Assembly: GCA_001939145.1 (NCBI GenBank)
Contig: LSRX01000081.1
Coordinates: 1,063,959-1,127,958 of the forward strand
DNA length: 64,000 bases
From: Symbiodinium microadriaticum
Taxonomy: Eukaryota > Sar > Dinophyceae > Suessiales > Symbiodiniaceae
Direction of reading: 5' to 3'
Shown here: in pieces, positions 1 through 11,502 of the stretch
How the letters are laid out: the number at the start of each line of letters is the position of its first letter
How positions within the stretch are numbered: position 1 is the first letter of the stretch
The notes under the pieces: generated by a model
The model's database searches: none
Told to the model about the DNA's origin: nothing
What the model saw: the letters and a program-made list of their open reading frames with translations, nothing else
Translations under genes and position numbers: made by a program

Positions 1-30
1 GAGCCCTAAACCACCACAAAAATTTATCGC

Positions 31-3000
31 CTTGAGCGGCTGGAAGGTCGTGCGGTGCTCGGTGCAAGGACCCAGTCGCTGAAGGGCAGCCTCCGCGTGG
101 TGCGATGTGGCGGTTGGGGTGCGCAATGTCAAAACTAGGATTCGGGGGTGTAGGCTCTAGAGGGGTCGCCTCCGATCTGCCTTTTCATTCCCTGAACCCT
201 AAACTTGTGAGTGCCATGAAAGTAGTACGTAGTAGGTGCTACAAATGTTCTGCTCATGGCCGTTACCTTTGTCACTACTGCCAGGTATGTTGTTGGTATC
301 GTTGCCTGCACTGTACCCTGAACCCTAAACCTGAGCCCTGAACCCCTAAACCCTACACCCGGCAGTAAACCCTGAACCCCTAAACCCCTAAACCCCTAAA
401 CCCCCTGAACCCCGAAACCCCAAACCCTGAGCCCTTAAACCCTAAACCCTGAACCCCAAATCCTAAACCTAACACTCTGAACCCTAAAGCTCCCATCAAG
501 GCTCTTGGCATGAGGGAGCCAATAGTTTTAAAGGACCTAAACTTACAGGGTTTAGGGGTTTAGGGGTTAAGGGTCTAGGGAGTAGGATCCTGACAATTGC
601 AAAAACGGTTATCCTTCCGTCGTAAGGCTGTGTGTCCCAAGTTGAACGCGCCTAATGCATACACAGACAGACGGCGAAACGGATTTCGAGAGGCGGCGGG
701 CTTCCGCTGCATGCCAACCGCAGCCAATCTCGAACCAGTGCCAGATCGAGAGGGACAAGGCTGCCGCGACCGCCCAACCGGGCGAGGTGAAGGACGGTGG
801 CAATCCATGCCAGACACCGGCAAGGTACCTTCGTAATGCACGGAGAGTGCAAGAACTGAGGTCCCAGCACGAGCCACTGACGAGGGGTAGCCACGGGATC
901 CGCAGGAACTGCATTTCCCACAACAAGGATTTTACCATATAATTCCCATAGTTTAGGGTCCTTAAGGTAATTTATGTCATCAACAGTAGCACCCTGAATC
1001 CTAAGAACCCTGGACACCTAGGAAAAAGTGTGAAAAACTAGGGTTCCGAGCTCCTGGGCTAGGGTTTGGTAGGGTGTTGTTGGGTTACTGTAGGGGCCCG
1101 AATAAGTAGAACAGGGCTTTGAGGGGCTTATTGATTCACGGAGAGCCCCAAGGCATGACCTTGGCCCTGAACCCCCTAATCCCTAAACCCTAGTCCCTAA
1201 TCCCTAAACCCTAAACCCTAATCCCTAAACCCTAAACCCCAAAGGGCTGTAAACCCGATGGCGTGGGCTTTAGGGTTGCAAACTCTTAGCCGGGACTCGG
1301 TAGACTCTCAGGCAGAAAAAATCCCCCCTGAGAATCTTTTAAGATAGGGGCCACAAGAGTTAATATAGGGGCCTTAATAATTAGAATAGGGTTTGGGGGA
1401 ACCCCCAAAACCCTATCCTAATTATTAAGGCCCCTATATTGATCCTTTAAGATAGGGGCCACAATAGTTAAAGGTAGCGTTTCGGGATTGTTCTAGAAAG
1501 GACCAGGAATAAGATTACTGGTTACGCAGGCTTCCATCTTGAAAATCATGGTTTGGAAGCTTAGTTCCACCCTAAATGCGCGAAGCCCCCCGAACCTTGA
1601 AACCTAAACTGCCCCTCAAGACCCCTTGTAAGCTTCTAAATCAAAGTCACGCCTCAAAACTGCAAACCCTCCAAAACCAAGACGACCCTCAAAGTATTGA
1701 AACTAATCTTCTTTTGTAATGTAGGGGCCTTAGTAGATAGAGTAGGGTTTCGGGCTCTAATATTTATAATTAGGAACTCGAACAGCAATATTGGGAAGTG
1801 TTTGATGATAGAAATCCTGCATGGGCCCTTTACTATGGGAATTAGATGGTCTATTCCTTATTATGATTATGGGTACTTCATAAACCCCAAACCCTAAAAA
1901 ATCCTAAACCCTAAACCCTAAACCCTAAAAAATCCTAAACCCTAAACCCCAGGATCCTAAACCCCAGGATCCTAAAAGGGACACTGCAGCTCGCTTGAGA
2001 CCATGGCCTGGTGCGCGGCCGTGCCGTAGCCTGATTGTTGAAACCCAAGTGGGAGTTTCCGAAAGTAGGGGGGGTACCTTATTTTGGGGTACTTGTAATA
2101 AGGATCCTACTATTTGGGGTACTATATCAGGATCCCCTATTTTCGGAAACCTGTAAGTGCCAAGGCATATAATCTCCGGTAGCAGGTTTAAGCTTAGGGT
2201 TGTGGGGTTTTGGGTTTAGGGTTTATAGGGGTTGGGGTTTGAGGTTTAAGGCTTAGGGTTTGAGGTTTAGGGTGGAGCTTTGGCGCTCCAGGGCTTTGTG
2301 GGCTTTGGCTTTAGTGCACAAGGGCTGCCAGGGATCGGGCTTGGAGATGGGATTGGGTTGAAGCCGATGGCTGATGGCGATCTTAGGTTACGACTTAGAA
2401 ATTAGGGCGCAGCGCCTAAAGCTAAATGAACATCCTTCAAACTACCGGTAACTATCCCCCCCTTTGCGGGGGTGCAGTTCAGGACGCCTAGAACGATCAT
2501 CTTCTTATCTCAGAACGGCACCTTTGTGGCTGTCGAAGCCGTAGTCCGGAAACTTGTTGTGCAGCTTCCTCATGTGCCTGCAGGGTTTAGGGCTTAGGGT
2601 TTCTACACTTCTCCAGGGGTGGCGAAGATACGATCTACCTTCGCGGCTCGCAGGCTCAAAGACCAAGGATAGGAGGTCGGGCATCCACATAGAAAAGAAT
2701 CGAATGGAGCACAAGAGTATAGAACAAGAATAGAAGATAACAGGTTATAATACAGTATACAGAAGCAGCGGATAGAGAAGAATGTATAGTATAGACGGTC
2801 CACTATTGTGCGTGTAGATCGTTGCTCATGCTGATAAGCATGCTATTAGCTGCGAGTAGCTGTACTCGTACTGCCGCTGCCTGCTGCTATCTACCGCTAT
2901 GGCAGCAGCTGCTGCTGCTGGCACGTAGTGATGATGCTGATGATGCTGCCACTGAGCATATTGATGTAGACGAAGTCGACGAAGACAACGACTGTAAGAA

Positions 3001-6000
3001 AGCATCTAATACTTGCAATCAAACTTGCGTTGTGGTCTTAGCGATGATGTGGCACTAAAAATGACGATGGCTCCCACTTGCTGACGGTGCGGATGTTGGC
3101 CATGAGCGCTTTGTGTGCAGATAACTGCTACAACTCAGCAAAGACTGCGGGCATCTTGGGGTTCTCATCGTACCGGTAGTGCGGTAACCGAAAACCCCGG
3201 CTCCTGCTCGAGGCCTGCGCGAGTTGTAGTGTAGTGCTGCAAAATCGAGGCTCTGTTTGGCTTGGCGTGTCCGACGAAGAGGAGCCCCGAAAAAAGAGCA
3301 TCGCCGCAAGCCTTTGCGAATTTCGATCGCTTCCTGCATGTCGTTGGTCCAGCAGCAGCAGCAGCAGCAGTATGATCTAATAAAGAAGACGATACACGGA
3401 TTACCAACAAGAGTCAGACTTACAAAACAAGCAAAGACTTGAACTATACATAAAAAGAGTTCATCTATGCACCAGACCCTGCAGTTGCGAGAGCCTGTCT
3501 CGCGTCACCTTCGCTAGAACCGATGCGGCCGCGATCTCAAAGCAGGTGCCTCGGGTCTGCAGAAGATACTTCCAGGCTTTCGGGCTCAGACTCTCAGGGA
3601 GTTTATGGGGCAAATGGGCCTTCAAGATTTAGGGTTTTTGTTGGGCACAGGGCCGTCAAGGTGTAGTTTAGGGCTTTTAAGGCAAAGGGCCTTCAAGGCT
3701 TAGGGCTTATGTTGGGCTCAGACTCGAGGGCTTCGGGTTCATGTCAGGCTCAGGGTTTAGGCTTTAGGCTTTAGGCTTTAGGCTTTAGGCTTTAGGCTTT
3801 AGGGTTTAGGGTTTAGGGTTGAGGGTTGAGGGTGTGTCAGGCTCAGGGTTTAGAATGCGGAGCTACTGACTAATGCAGAGGCCTTGCAGCGACCACCACT
3901 TGCAGAGGATTGTAAAGATTGCACGGTTTACGGTTTGGAAACGGGTTAGAAGTCTTAGATACAACCGTTGCCACAAAGTGAGTCCCGAAATGTCCCGAAA
4001 TCCTAAACTCTAAATCCGAGTCCCTACACCCTGTACCACCCCAAAGCCTAAACAGACGGTATGACCGCCCGAGCCTCACAAGAGCAGACCTGAATCCGGA
4101 ACCGGGTGAGTGGTGTCCGGGTGGGCGTTTTAGGGCTTCCGGTTGAGGGTTTAAGGCTTCAGAGCGGTGAAGCTTCAGGGTTTAGGGCTTATAGGGTCTA
4201 GGGTTTAGAGCTTAGGGTTTATAGGGTTTAGGATTTAGAGTTTAGGGTTTAGGGTTTAGGGTTCAGGGCTTAGGGTTTAGGGTTTTCGGGTTTGGGTTTA
4301 TCTCTTTTAAGCAACTTGCCCTGTCTCTGACCCTGCAAGCCACGCTGCCAACGCAGTTCCCCCATCCAGGAGGGCAACAGCAGAGCCAGGATGATTTCAA
4401 AACGACACGAATGAAACGGTTTCGGGTTTAGGGTTTCGGGTTTTAGAGTTTGGGGTTAGGGCAAGGTACTTCGCAAATTTAATCATCAAGCCGTTCAACC
4501 AGCTATCATCAATACAAAACGACGAACAACAGCCCTACGCTCCAAGCTCAAACCCTAGCCCTAAACTTGGCCCTAAACCTACACCTGAAACTCCACCTCT
4601 TAACCCCAACCCTGAACCCCAAACCGAAAACCCACAAAAACCCATAAAACCCAAAACCCGAGCCTCCCAAAGCTCTGAGCCGCGTTGCGATCGCCTCCCA
4701 CGACTGCTTTGCAGCTCGAGCTCTCCAGCTGCTTGGGTATCAGGTTGCCTGGGCTTTCATTTTCTCCTTTTTTGAAAAGGAGGGTTTAGGGTTTAGGCTT
4801 TTTTGAAAAGGAGGGTTTAGGGTTTAATTTATAAGGTGAATGACATGGGGGAAGCCACGCCGGAAGATTGTATTGCCTTGGACGTGTTGCAATGCGGAAT
4901 CATAGCACGTGTGTCCACACGCGCACGGACTCGTTTCTAGGACTTGCTTCAGCTGGACACAGGCGTGGCGAATTCCAAGTTGATGTGCATGCTGCTGCCA
5001 TATGTCTTATCTCCGTGCGTGCAGCAAGCATGTGGTCGTCGCGGTGCATGCAACAGCATGCTGGACGTAATCATCGCTAGGACTGTCGTTGCAAATGGCA
5101 CTTGCATGAATGTCAAGATCGCTGGCCCCTATGACTCGAAGCATTTGCAGCATATGCGAAAATGTCAGGAAGAGATGCTCTTGGTCATGGATTCACTGGT
5201 AACCTGGGCGGTATCATCATTAGGTGGATGCTTCTGGTTTTGGATGCGTGCGGAATTCAAGGCGGGCATGGATGCCATGGATGCTCTTGCTTTTGGATGT
5301 GCTGGTAGCATGAACCTTATCATCGCACAGGTACAGATGCTCTTGGTTATGGGTGCACTGGCAACATGGATGTTATCACCTTTCGATGTGCTTGAGTTTG
5401 CATGCGCTGGTAGCATGGGCGTTGTCATCGGATTCCCGTGCTCAGATGCCGATGCGCAGTTTCCAATGCGTGCCGCTTTTCGATTTCTAATTTCCGACTC
5501 GGCGGTGTCCGTTGGGCGTTGGGTTTGGACTGCGCAGTTTGTGATTCGAGGGCTGGCTTCTGCATTTTTCAGCTGATCTCACCAAAACAGGAGCGCCCTA
5601 CGAGATCGGGTCCTCATTCTTTCAGAAGCCCCTACATACAAAAGTTCAAAGAGTTCGCGTTAGGTTTCCACCCGCAGTCCTTATGAAAGTATGCTATCAT
5701 ATACCCCCCAAACACCCTATTATTTACCAGGCCCCTATACTGTTTGGTCTCTCTGGTGCAGGGGAGCCGCCGTCCACGAGGACAGCCCCACGCTGCGCTT
5801 GCGGTAGCTTCCTCAGCCGATTTTGGGTTTAGGGTCAAGGATTTAGGGCGTGACAGGGTTTACTATAAAGGTTCTAGACGACTTGCTATACGGGCTGCTG
5901 TAAGGATTTAGGGATTTACCGTTTGGGTTGTCTTCTGGGGTTTGGGATTTCGGGCTTAGGTGTGGTGTTTGCAACAACAGTCTGGAGCTTGGGGATGACG

Positions 6001-8382
6001 CAAATATATTGTATATTCTTACATACTAAATGTTACGTGCTGTATGCTGCATATCACCTATACTATATGTCATGTTCTAAAGAATAAGCGTCATATTTGT
6101 ATACTACATGTTATATGTTGTATCTTTAATATCGTAAAGGACTTCGTGGATGGTGAGGCTTCACCGAAACGAAGACGGCCCTCGACACACAAAAGCCATG
6201 GGTGTAAAACCAACCGCTCCTCACCCCCAGACCGGACACCTTGGCTTAGGGCTTTTAGGGATTAGGGCTATAGGGTTTTACGGTGTAGGCTTTATGTTTA
6301 AGGGCTAAGGGTTTGGGGTTCACGCCCCCTCAACTTTGGTTTTACGGTGTAGGGGTTTAGTGTTTAAGGGTTAAGGGTTTAGGGTTCCCGCCCCCTCAAC
6401 TTTGCAAACAGAGGGCTTCTGAAGCTGCTTCACGGCTTTGGCCATGGCCTCACAAGAAATCTTCAAGTGCAGTCTGCCAGACGAACGGACTTGAACATTC
6501 TGCCAGAGCCTCTGAGCAAAAGTCCCCTAAATCCCAATTACCGCCACCACTCAGTTCGCACATCTCACCACTCCAGCTAGCTATTCTCAGCTCTTCAAGG
6601 TCTGGGCTGCTGGCACTATTGTCCGCATGCAAAAGCTTCAATGAAGACTGGATCCCACTTGTAAGTGAGTGTTGGCGTTGAAGCTGTAGGTACGAATCAT
6701 GCACCCGATGAGGGCCCTTTTGTACATGATCTGCCCGCACATTGCATTCACCCCTTAACCCTACATACCCCAACCCCAGTCCCTGAACCCTCAACCCGAA
6801 ACCATCTATACAACCCTTAACCCGAAGCCGCGTGGCTGGACGCTAATCCTACAACGTAGTCCCAAAGCCTAATCCCAAAGCCCCACACTAAACCCTAAAC
6901 CTGATCAAAAAGCCCTAACATAGAAGCCTAAATACTTACCAATATTGTGCCTGAGCGTTCCTTATTGTAAATATACCACAACGGAGCCCCAAACCCCGAG
7001 CCTAAATATTAAGGCCCCCATACTAAACCGTAGAAGAAACCCGAGGCTGAACCCAAAATCAGGCCAGCCTCGTGTGCCGCAGCCAAGATGTTGGTGCGGT
7101 CAATCCGCTCACGGCCAACGACCACCACTTCGTAGCCTTGGAGTACTATAACACAGTATACTTAATATACTGTAACCTTGGAGAATATTCTGTAACAGCA
7201 CTACATTACTACAGTATATCTAATACGGTGTACTTAATATATTTGATACTGTAACAGTTTTTCAACATCTCACAGGTTGCTTCAAGCTTCGGCTTTGGTT
7301 GCTGAGCCCGTTTGCCTAAGTTATGGTGTTTCGGGGGGGGGGGGTCTCTGACCCGTACCCAACACGACCTGCAGCAGTAGCTGCAGCATCACCACCACCA
7401 ACAAGCAAACCCTAAACCCTATACCCCAACCCATCGAAACATCTTGTCGCCAATAGTACTCATTGGGGACCCGCACGGATGTCCGGGTCACTCGTGAGCT
7501 CCGCAAAAACCGCCTCGCGTTGAGCCTGCAACAGCTTTGCGACGGATGAGAGGCTGTGTAGGTCTATAGATGTCTATAACCTACTTACGATAATGTACTT
7601 GCTATGATCTACTTGCTATAATCCACTTACGATCATGCATCTACTTACTGATCCACTTACAATAAAGCAGCCCTAAGCCCTAAACGCCTAAACCCTAAAC
7701 CCCTAAACCCTGAACCCTAAACCCTAAACCCCTAAACCCCTAAACCCCTAAACCCAAAGCCCAACACCCTCTACCCAAAACCCCTCATAAGCTTCCTTGC
7801 CTCGCTGAGCTTCTTGGAGTCCGTCACCCCCGCGGTTCGCTGCACGGCAGCCGCCCCGGCCGTGACGGCCGCGGCCACCACGGGCCCGGCCCAGGGCCCA
7901 CGGCCAGCCTTTCTTAGGTTTTTTGCTCAGGTTTGGGGATTTAGGGCTTTGAGGGTTTAGTTTAGGGTTTGGGGTGTAGGGTTTAGAGGGTTTGGGGGAT
8001 TGAAGTCTCTTGGGTTTTGCGTGGCTTCAAAGGTTTGGGGTCTTAGGGTTCAGGGCTTAGGGCGTTTTAGGGCTTGTGTCTGTGTTTTGAGGCCTGTTCT
8101 ATTGCTGTAGCGGAAGGGCAAGCAGTTTACAGCCAGCTCGGGGGTTGGAGCTTGCTTAAGCTTTACGGTTTACGGCTTTGTAGTTCTGGCTGAAGTGTTC
8201 AAACACCCCCGTCTAGATGATGGGAGTAAACGGGCAGTTCCGGCTTGCGCAAAGTAGCACTGAGTGAAATATAGAAGCCCCCCCAAACCAAGTTGCGACT
8301 AATCTCAAGACATCTCTAGGGGCTCTCTCCAAGGTCTCGGGAAGTCAATGACCCACGGCCTCATCCACACCAACTACGCAGC
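31..8382 (-). CDS. rnhB: Ribonuclease HII, 11 small exons in telomere-repeat introns (partial at both ends)
   Basis: Hydrolyses RNA in RNA:DNA hybrids, including single ribonucleotides in DNA. Exons in transcript order: 8360-8382, 7801-7908, 7477-7534, 7069-7136, 6426-6448, 5771-5811, 4689-4748, 3495-3549, 2522-2577, 2008-2030, 31-90. Each junction keeps the frame by phase. Peptides in order include CVVGVDE, AGRGPWAGPVVAAAV, GVTDSKKLSE, LLQAQREAVFAEL, ERIDRTNILAAAHE, AMAKAVKQ, KLPQAQRGAVLVDG, NLIPKQLESSSCKAVVGGDR, EIAAASVLAKVTRDR, HMRKLHNKFPDYGFDSHK, GYGTAAHQ, AALQRLGPCTEHRTTFQPLK. These follow the bacterial-type RNase HII order; the catalytic Asp-Glu (VDE), the later Asp of LVDG and of GGD, and the Tyr of GYGT are intact. 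Donors are GC except two GT (exons ending 7477 and 2522). Introns run 266-1,917 nt and are packed with telomere-type repeat. The 3' end lies beyond base 31; the first-exon boundary at 8382 is inferred. Confidence 0.93.
309..480 (-). repeat. Telomere-type CCCTAAA repeat cluster
   Basis: Degenerate CCCTAAA/CCCCTAAA/CCCTGAA units in the 1.9-kb RNase HII intron, followed at 547-580 by a short cluster in the opposite orientation (TTTAGGG). Mixed orientation and degeneracy show that this is internal sequence, not a chromosome end. The island at about 600-940 between repeat clusters holds nothing I recognise. Confidence 0.85.
1166..1245 (-). repeat. Telomere-type CCCTAAA repeat cluster
   Basis: CCCTAATC/CCCTAAA units in the same large RNase HII intron. 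A second C-rich cluster follows at 1882-1975. A G-rich cluster (TTTAGGG) occupies 2188-2275 in the next intron, so orientation changes between neighbouring introns. Confidence 0.85.
1362..1440. repeat. Near-perfect inverted repeat (large hairpin) of a dispersed motif
   Basis: Two arms of about 38 nt, the left reading AATATAGGGGCC...GGGTTTGGGGG, meet almost without a loop. The pair is flanked by direct repeats of a CTTTAAGATAGGGGCCACA-type sequence at about 1336-1362 and 1445-1471. Each arm carries the motif GGGGCCTTAATAA-n-TAGAATAGGGTTT that recurs through the telomere-repeat DNA of this window. It lies inside an RNase HII intron. Confidence 0.8.
3630..3860 (+). repeat. Telomere-type TTTAGGG/TTTAGGC repeat cluster
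   Basis: Includes a run of TTTAGGC hexamer/heptamer variants at about 3755-3800 grading into TTTAGGG. It lies in the RNase HII intron between the exons at 3495-3549 and 4689-4748. Further clusters in the same intron lie at 4130-4300 and 4420-4460. A short CAG run (about 3350-3371) is in the following intron. Confidence 0.85.
4944..5576 (+). repeat. Degenerate ~150-bp tandem repeat with an open frame, inside an RNase HII intron
   Basis: Units share GATGCTCTTGGTTATGG-type and GCATGGATGTTATCA-type blocks around 5170-5230, 5275-5330, 5335-5390 and 5395-5430. The stretch is open on the plus strand for 210 codons and its translation repeats MLLVM...TW...AGSM. It is antisense within the 4749-5770 intron. 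I regard the open frame as a by-product of the repeat unless transcript evidence shows otherwise. Confidence 0.5.
5999..6140. other. AT-rich stretch in an RNase HII intron
   Basis: TATA/ATAT-rich sequence with short palindromes. It contrasts with the surrounding GC-rich telomere-type DNA. Similar AT-rich patches lie at 7140-7260, 7560-7670 (imperfect repeats of about 18 bp built on CTACTTACGATAAT), 35,030-35,110 and 36,510-36,570. No gene seen. Confidence 0.5.
7672..7785 (-). repeat. Telomere-type CCCTAAA repeat cluster
   Basis: CCCTAAA/CCCCTAAA units ending only about 15 nt before the donor of the 108-nt RNase HII exon (7801-7908). A G-rich cluster (7918-8070) starts about 10 nt beyond the exon's acceptor. 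The exon is thus framed by repeats in opposite orientations. Confidence 0.85.
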
Positions 8383-10807
8383 CTCCGCGCCTTCCTGCCA
8401 GGGGGCATGTGGTTGAGGTCCCTACTCACAACGGACGTCTCCAAGCTAGAAGAGATGCCTCTCAGCCTCTTTGAACACGGACCTAAGGCTTAAACAGGCC
8501 CTAAGCAGCCCTGAACTCTAAACCCCGGCAAATGCGGACTCAGATCCATCATGTTAGGACCGCCCCGAAACCCTCAAAACCTTCATGCTGAAGGAATGAG
8601 CACATACTCAACCCCGTACCCTCCGAAGGATGGAGTGCCACGATGTCGGCTCGTTGATTTAGAGAGCTGAGCGCCGTGAGCTTAGGCTCTTGCTTCGAAA
8701 CATTGGTTTGGGCATCTTTTGAAGTCAGGCTAGGCTTGAGCCTCAGAGGTCTGAGCCCTTCTTCCCAGAGAACCCAACAGCCCCTAATTAAGGAATTGTA
8801 CCGTAAATCATGATATTAAGGCCCCTGGAATTTAAGGTGTATTCCTCAATTAATAAGGGGTATCGAGTTCTCTGGGTTCCACAAGGGGCGGCGTCCTCGT
8901 AGCGCCGGCAGCTTAGAGGCCATGGGCAAGCTGGGTGGAAGCCTCATCGCCCCAGTTTATGGTCGTAGGGTTTAGGGTTTAGGGTTTCGCCCCACGGAAA
9001 CCCAAGGTTATGGTCGTAGGGTTTTGAAGACGAGGGTTTTGGGTAGGGTTCCGGGTGGTTTTCCTTGGACTATATCAGGCTGTTATTCTGATTTACAGGG
9101 TTCCCAGTAGCTCCAGCAGGGGCTTTGGGCTCTGTTAGCCTAAACCTCAACCTTAAATACTGACCCTAAGCCCTGAACTCTGAACCCCCAACGCCTAAGC
9201 CTAAACCCTAAACCCTGAACCCTGAACCTCCAAATCCCTAAATCCTAAAACCCGAAAGCAAGCCTCCCAGCAGGAACCACTCCCCTCTACGCTGTTCGGT
9301 CTTCCCAAAGCCGGGAGTATGAGTCGGTGGAGGGCAGTGGTTAGGTTGGTGGGGGTTTTAGGTTTTGGGGGCTTTAGGGTTTAGGGTTTAGGGTTAGGTT
9401 TTGGGGGCTTTAGGGTGAATCATATTTATGGTCTTTGTCTTAAGGGTCAAGGTTTAGGGTCTAAGGCCGTTTGAGGTTCACGGTTTCGGGTTTGGCTTTG
9501 AACTCTCGAGTTTAAGCTTTTGCTTGGGTTGCATTTTGGCCTATCCCCAATCCTCGCACTCCCCCACAAAGGCGTTCCAAACAATACTAAATAGCCTTAA
9601 TCTCTAAATCCTCGGATCCTTAGTGCACTCTGAACCCTAAACTGCGTAAACTGCCTAAACCCTAAACCCTAAACCCTCAATCCTAAACCCTAAACCCTAA
9701 ATCCTAAACCCGAAACCCTAAACCCTAAAACCCTAAACCCTAAACCCTACTGTAAGGCCCCGAGCTTTAAGACCTCCCCAGTGCTGCTGGACGGCTTGGC
9801 CACCGTGGAACCACGCCTCTTCTGCGCATCCTCGTGAAGGTCAGGGCTTGCCACAGGGTTTAGGGTTTATGGCCTTGGGGTTTCGGGTTTAGCAGCTTGA
9901 TCCGCATTGCTTTACTGTGATTACGATGACTGCAATAACTATGTTTATGGCCACTATTGTGACTACGATAATCAAAACAATCGCTAGGGTTTGCTAATTG
10001 TGTGAGTCTTTTTGTGAATATTATTCTCAGTATTATTCTTATTCTGATTATATTCTTCTTACTATTGTTACCTGTAACGATAACCATTAATTATTCTTGT
10101 TTTGTGAGTGCCCCTGAGCCCGCCTGCGCCACCTTGGTCCTGGGCCTGAGGCCGGGCGCCTCACAGAGCCGGCGGTTTTGGGCTTCGGGGTTTAGGAGAG
10201 ACGGGGTTTAGGTTTAGAGGGTTTAGGGCTTTGGGTTCATGGGTTTAGGGTTTAGGGTGAAGGCTTCGGGTTCTAAGAGGTTTAGGGTTTTAGGGTTTAG
10301 GGTCTTTAGGGCTCATAGGGTTTAGGGTTTAGGGTTGAGGGTTCGGGGCTGAGGGTTCAGGGTTCAGGGTTTATAGGGGTTTAGTGTTGAGGGTTGAGGG
10401 CTTAGGGTTGAGGTTCAGGGTTAGGTTGGGGTTTAGGGCTTCGGGGTGCTCCATGGTTTTGCTTTCTCCTGGTTGAGACTGCCTCGCAGTAGGGCTTTTG
10501 GCTCCAGGAGGGGTGAAGAAAGTTTGTTTTAAGCGGCTGTGAAGGATTCGTGGGCTCGAGAGTTTCGGATTCTGGTGGTTCTATGTTGGAGTTTAAAGCT
10601 GTAGGCTTGAGTGTTGAGCGGTTGATGCTATTAGTGAGGATTGGGGGTTCACGGACTAAGGCGTTTGGGATTCAGAGGGTTTAGGATTTGGGACCGTAGA
10701 GTTAAGTTGTAGGCTTCAGGGCTTCTAGAGGGTTTCTGGGGCCACTAGGCTTTAGCGTACGTTTCATCACAGACCCAGGAATCCAGGGGGTCCTTGATGC
10801 CACGAGC
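8383..10807. other. Telomere-type repeat DNA with no certain exon
   Basis: Clusters lie at about 8955-9060, 9150-9250, 9350-9480, 9620-9750 and 10,180-10,450, in both orientations. GC-rich islands at 8880-8950, 9780-9850 and 10,110-10,180 could hide further 5' exons of RNase HII, but no peptide there is recognisable. A copy of the dispersed GGGGCCTTAATA motif is at about 8813-8835. Confidence 0.6.
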
Positions 10808-10873
10808 CGTCAGCTGCTTGCCCATGATGAGCGTCGACAAAAGCTGGAGCATGCGCCCGCTCTGCCTCAAACC
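10808..10873 (-). CDS. Candidate exon between the presequence exon and RNase HII
   Basis: A GC-rich island inside telomere-type repeat. After a CGCAG acceptor it is open for 22 codons (GLRQSGRMLQLLSTLIMGKQ then LT) and ends ACG before a GC donor. Both ends are phase 0, compatible with the exon at 11,052-11,120. A second frame (AERAHAPAFVD) is also open, so the reading frame is uncertain. The peptide is not recognised. Confidence 0.3.
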
Positions 10874-11051
10874 CTGCGACCCGCCGCTATTTCACACAGA
10901 GGCCAAGTACGGGCCATGGGGGAGACTTCTGATCCTGGCACAAGGGCTCCTCTATGTAGAGGACATGTACAGACTGTTCCGACCCTGAAACCCTGCATTC
11001 TCCGGCCCTAAAACCCAGAGACTGAACCCGAAAGCTTCTTTCCTGGCAAGC

Positions 11052-11120
11052 CTCGACACATGGTGTGCTGAACAGTCTTGCAGCAGCGGCTGCGGCAAGG
11101 CGAGGCGAAGAACGTAACAT
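11052..11120 (-). CDS. Candidate first exon with mitochondrial-type presequence
   Basis: An ATG at 11,120 opens a 23-residue peptide, MLRSSPRLAAAAAARLFSTP then CVE. It is Arg/Ser/Ala-rich with no acidic residue until the end, like a mitochondrial targeting presequence. It ends GAG followed by GC, the same donor context used repeatedly by the RNase HII gene 2.7 kb downstream on the same strand, in phase 0. I infer it may be exon 1 of that gene; the linking exons are not proved. It could instead belong to another gene. Confidence 0.45.
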
Positions 11121-11443
11121 GTGAAGACCTTAGGCCCAAGCCTTCCCTTCCCATGAAGCCCAACAAGCTCCCAGCCAAGGCACAACATGAAACATCCCAA
11201 ACCCCCCAGCTATCCGAAAACCACGAGAATTCTCAAAACATTGAATCACCGTTCAGACTGCGGCAGAGGTGGGCGCACCAGTCGCACCAGGCATCCCATT
11301 CGCAGTCAACCGGGGCCTGGCCCTCGCAGAATGCGGCCCCGCACGGCCCCACCTGGTGGTTTCAGCAGTGCACGCGTTGCAGTACTCGCATTATGTGGCA
11401 ATGACGATAACTCCTAGGGCTTGGTCCTGATACACCAGGGTAC

Positions 11444-11464
11444 GATAATGATGGCGATCATGGC

Positions 11465-11502
<38 letters not shown>

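Noticed and set aside
1..500. Possible chromosome end at the left edge
   Set aside because: Telomere-type units are degenerate, occur in both orientations, and are spread over the whole window; coding exons lie at 31-90.
6450..6794. Minus-strand 114-codon frame
   Set aside because: It lies wholly in the intron between RNase HII exons 7,069-7,136 and 6,426-6,448, with no motif. I found no evidence that it is coding.
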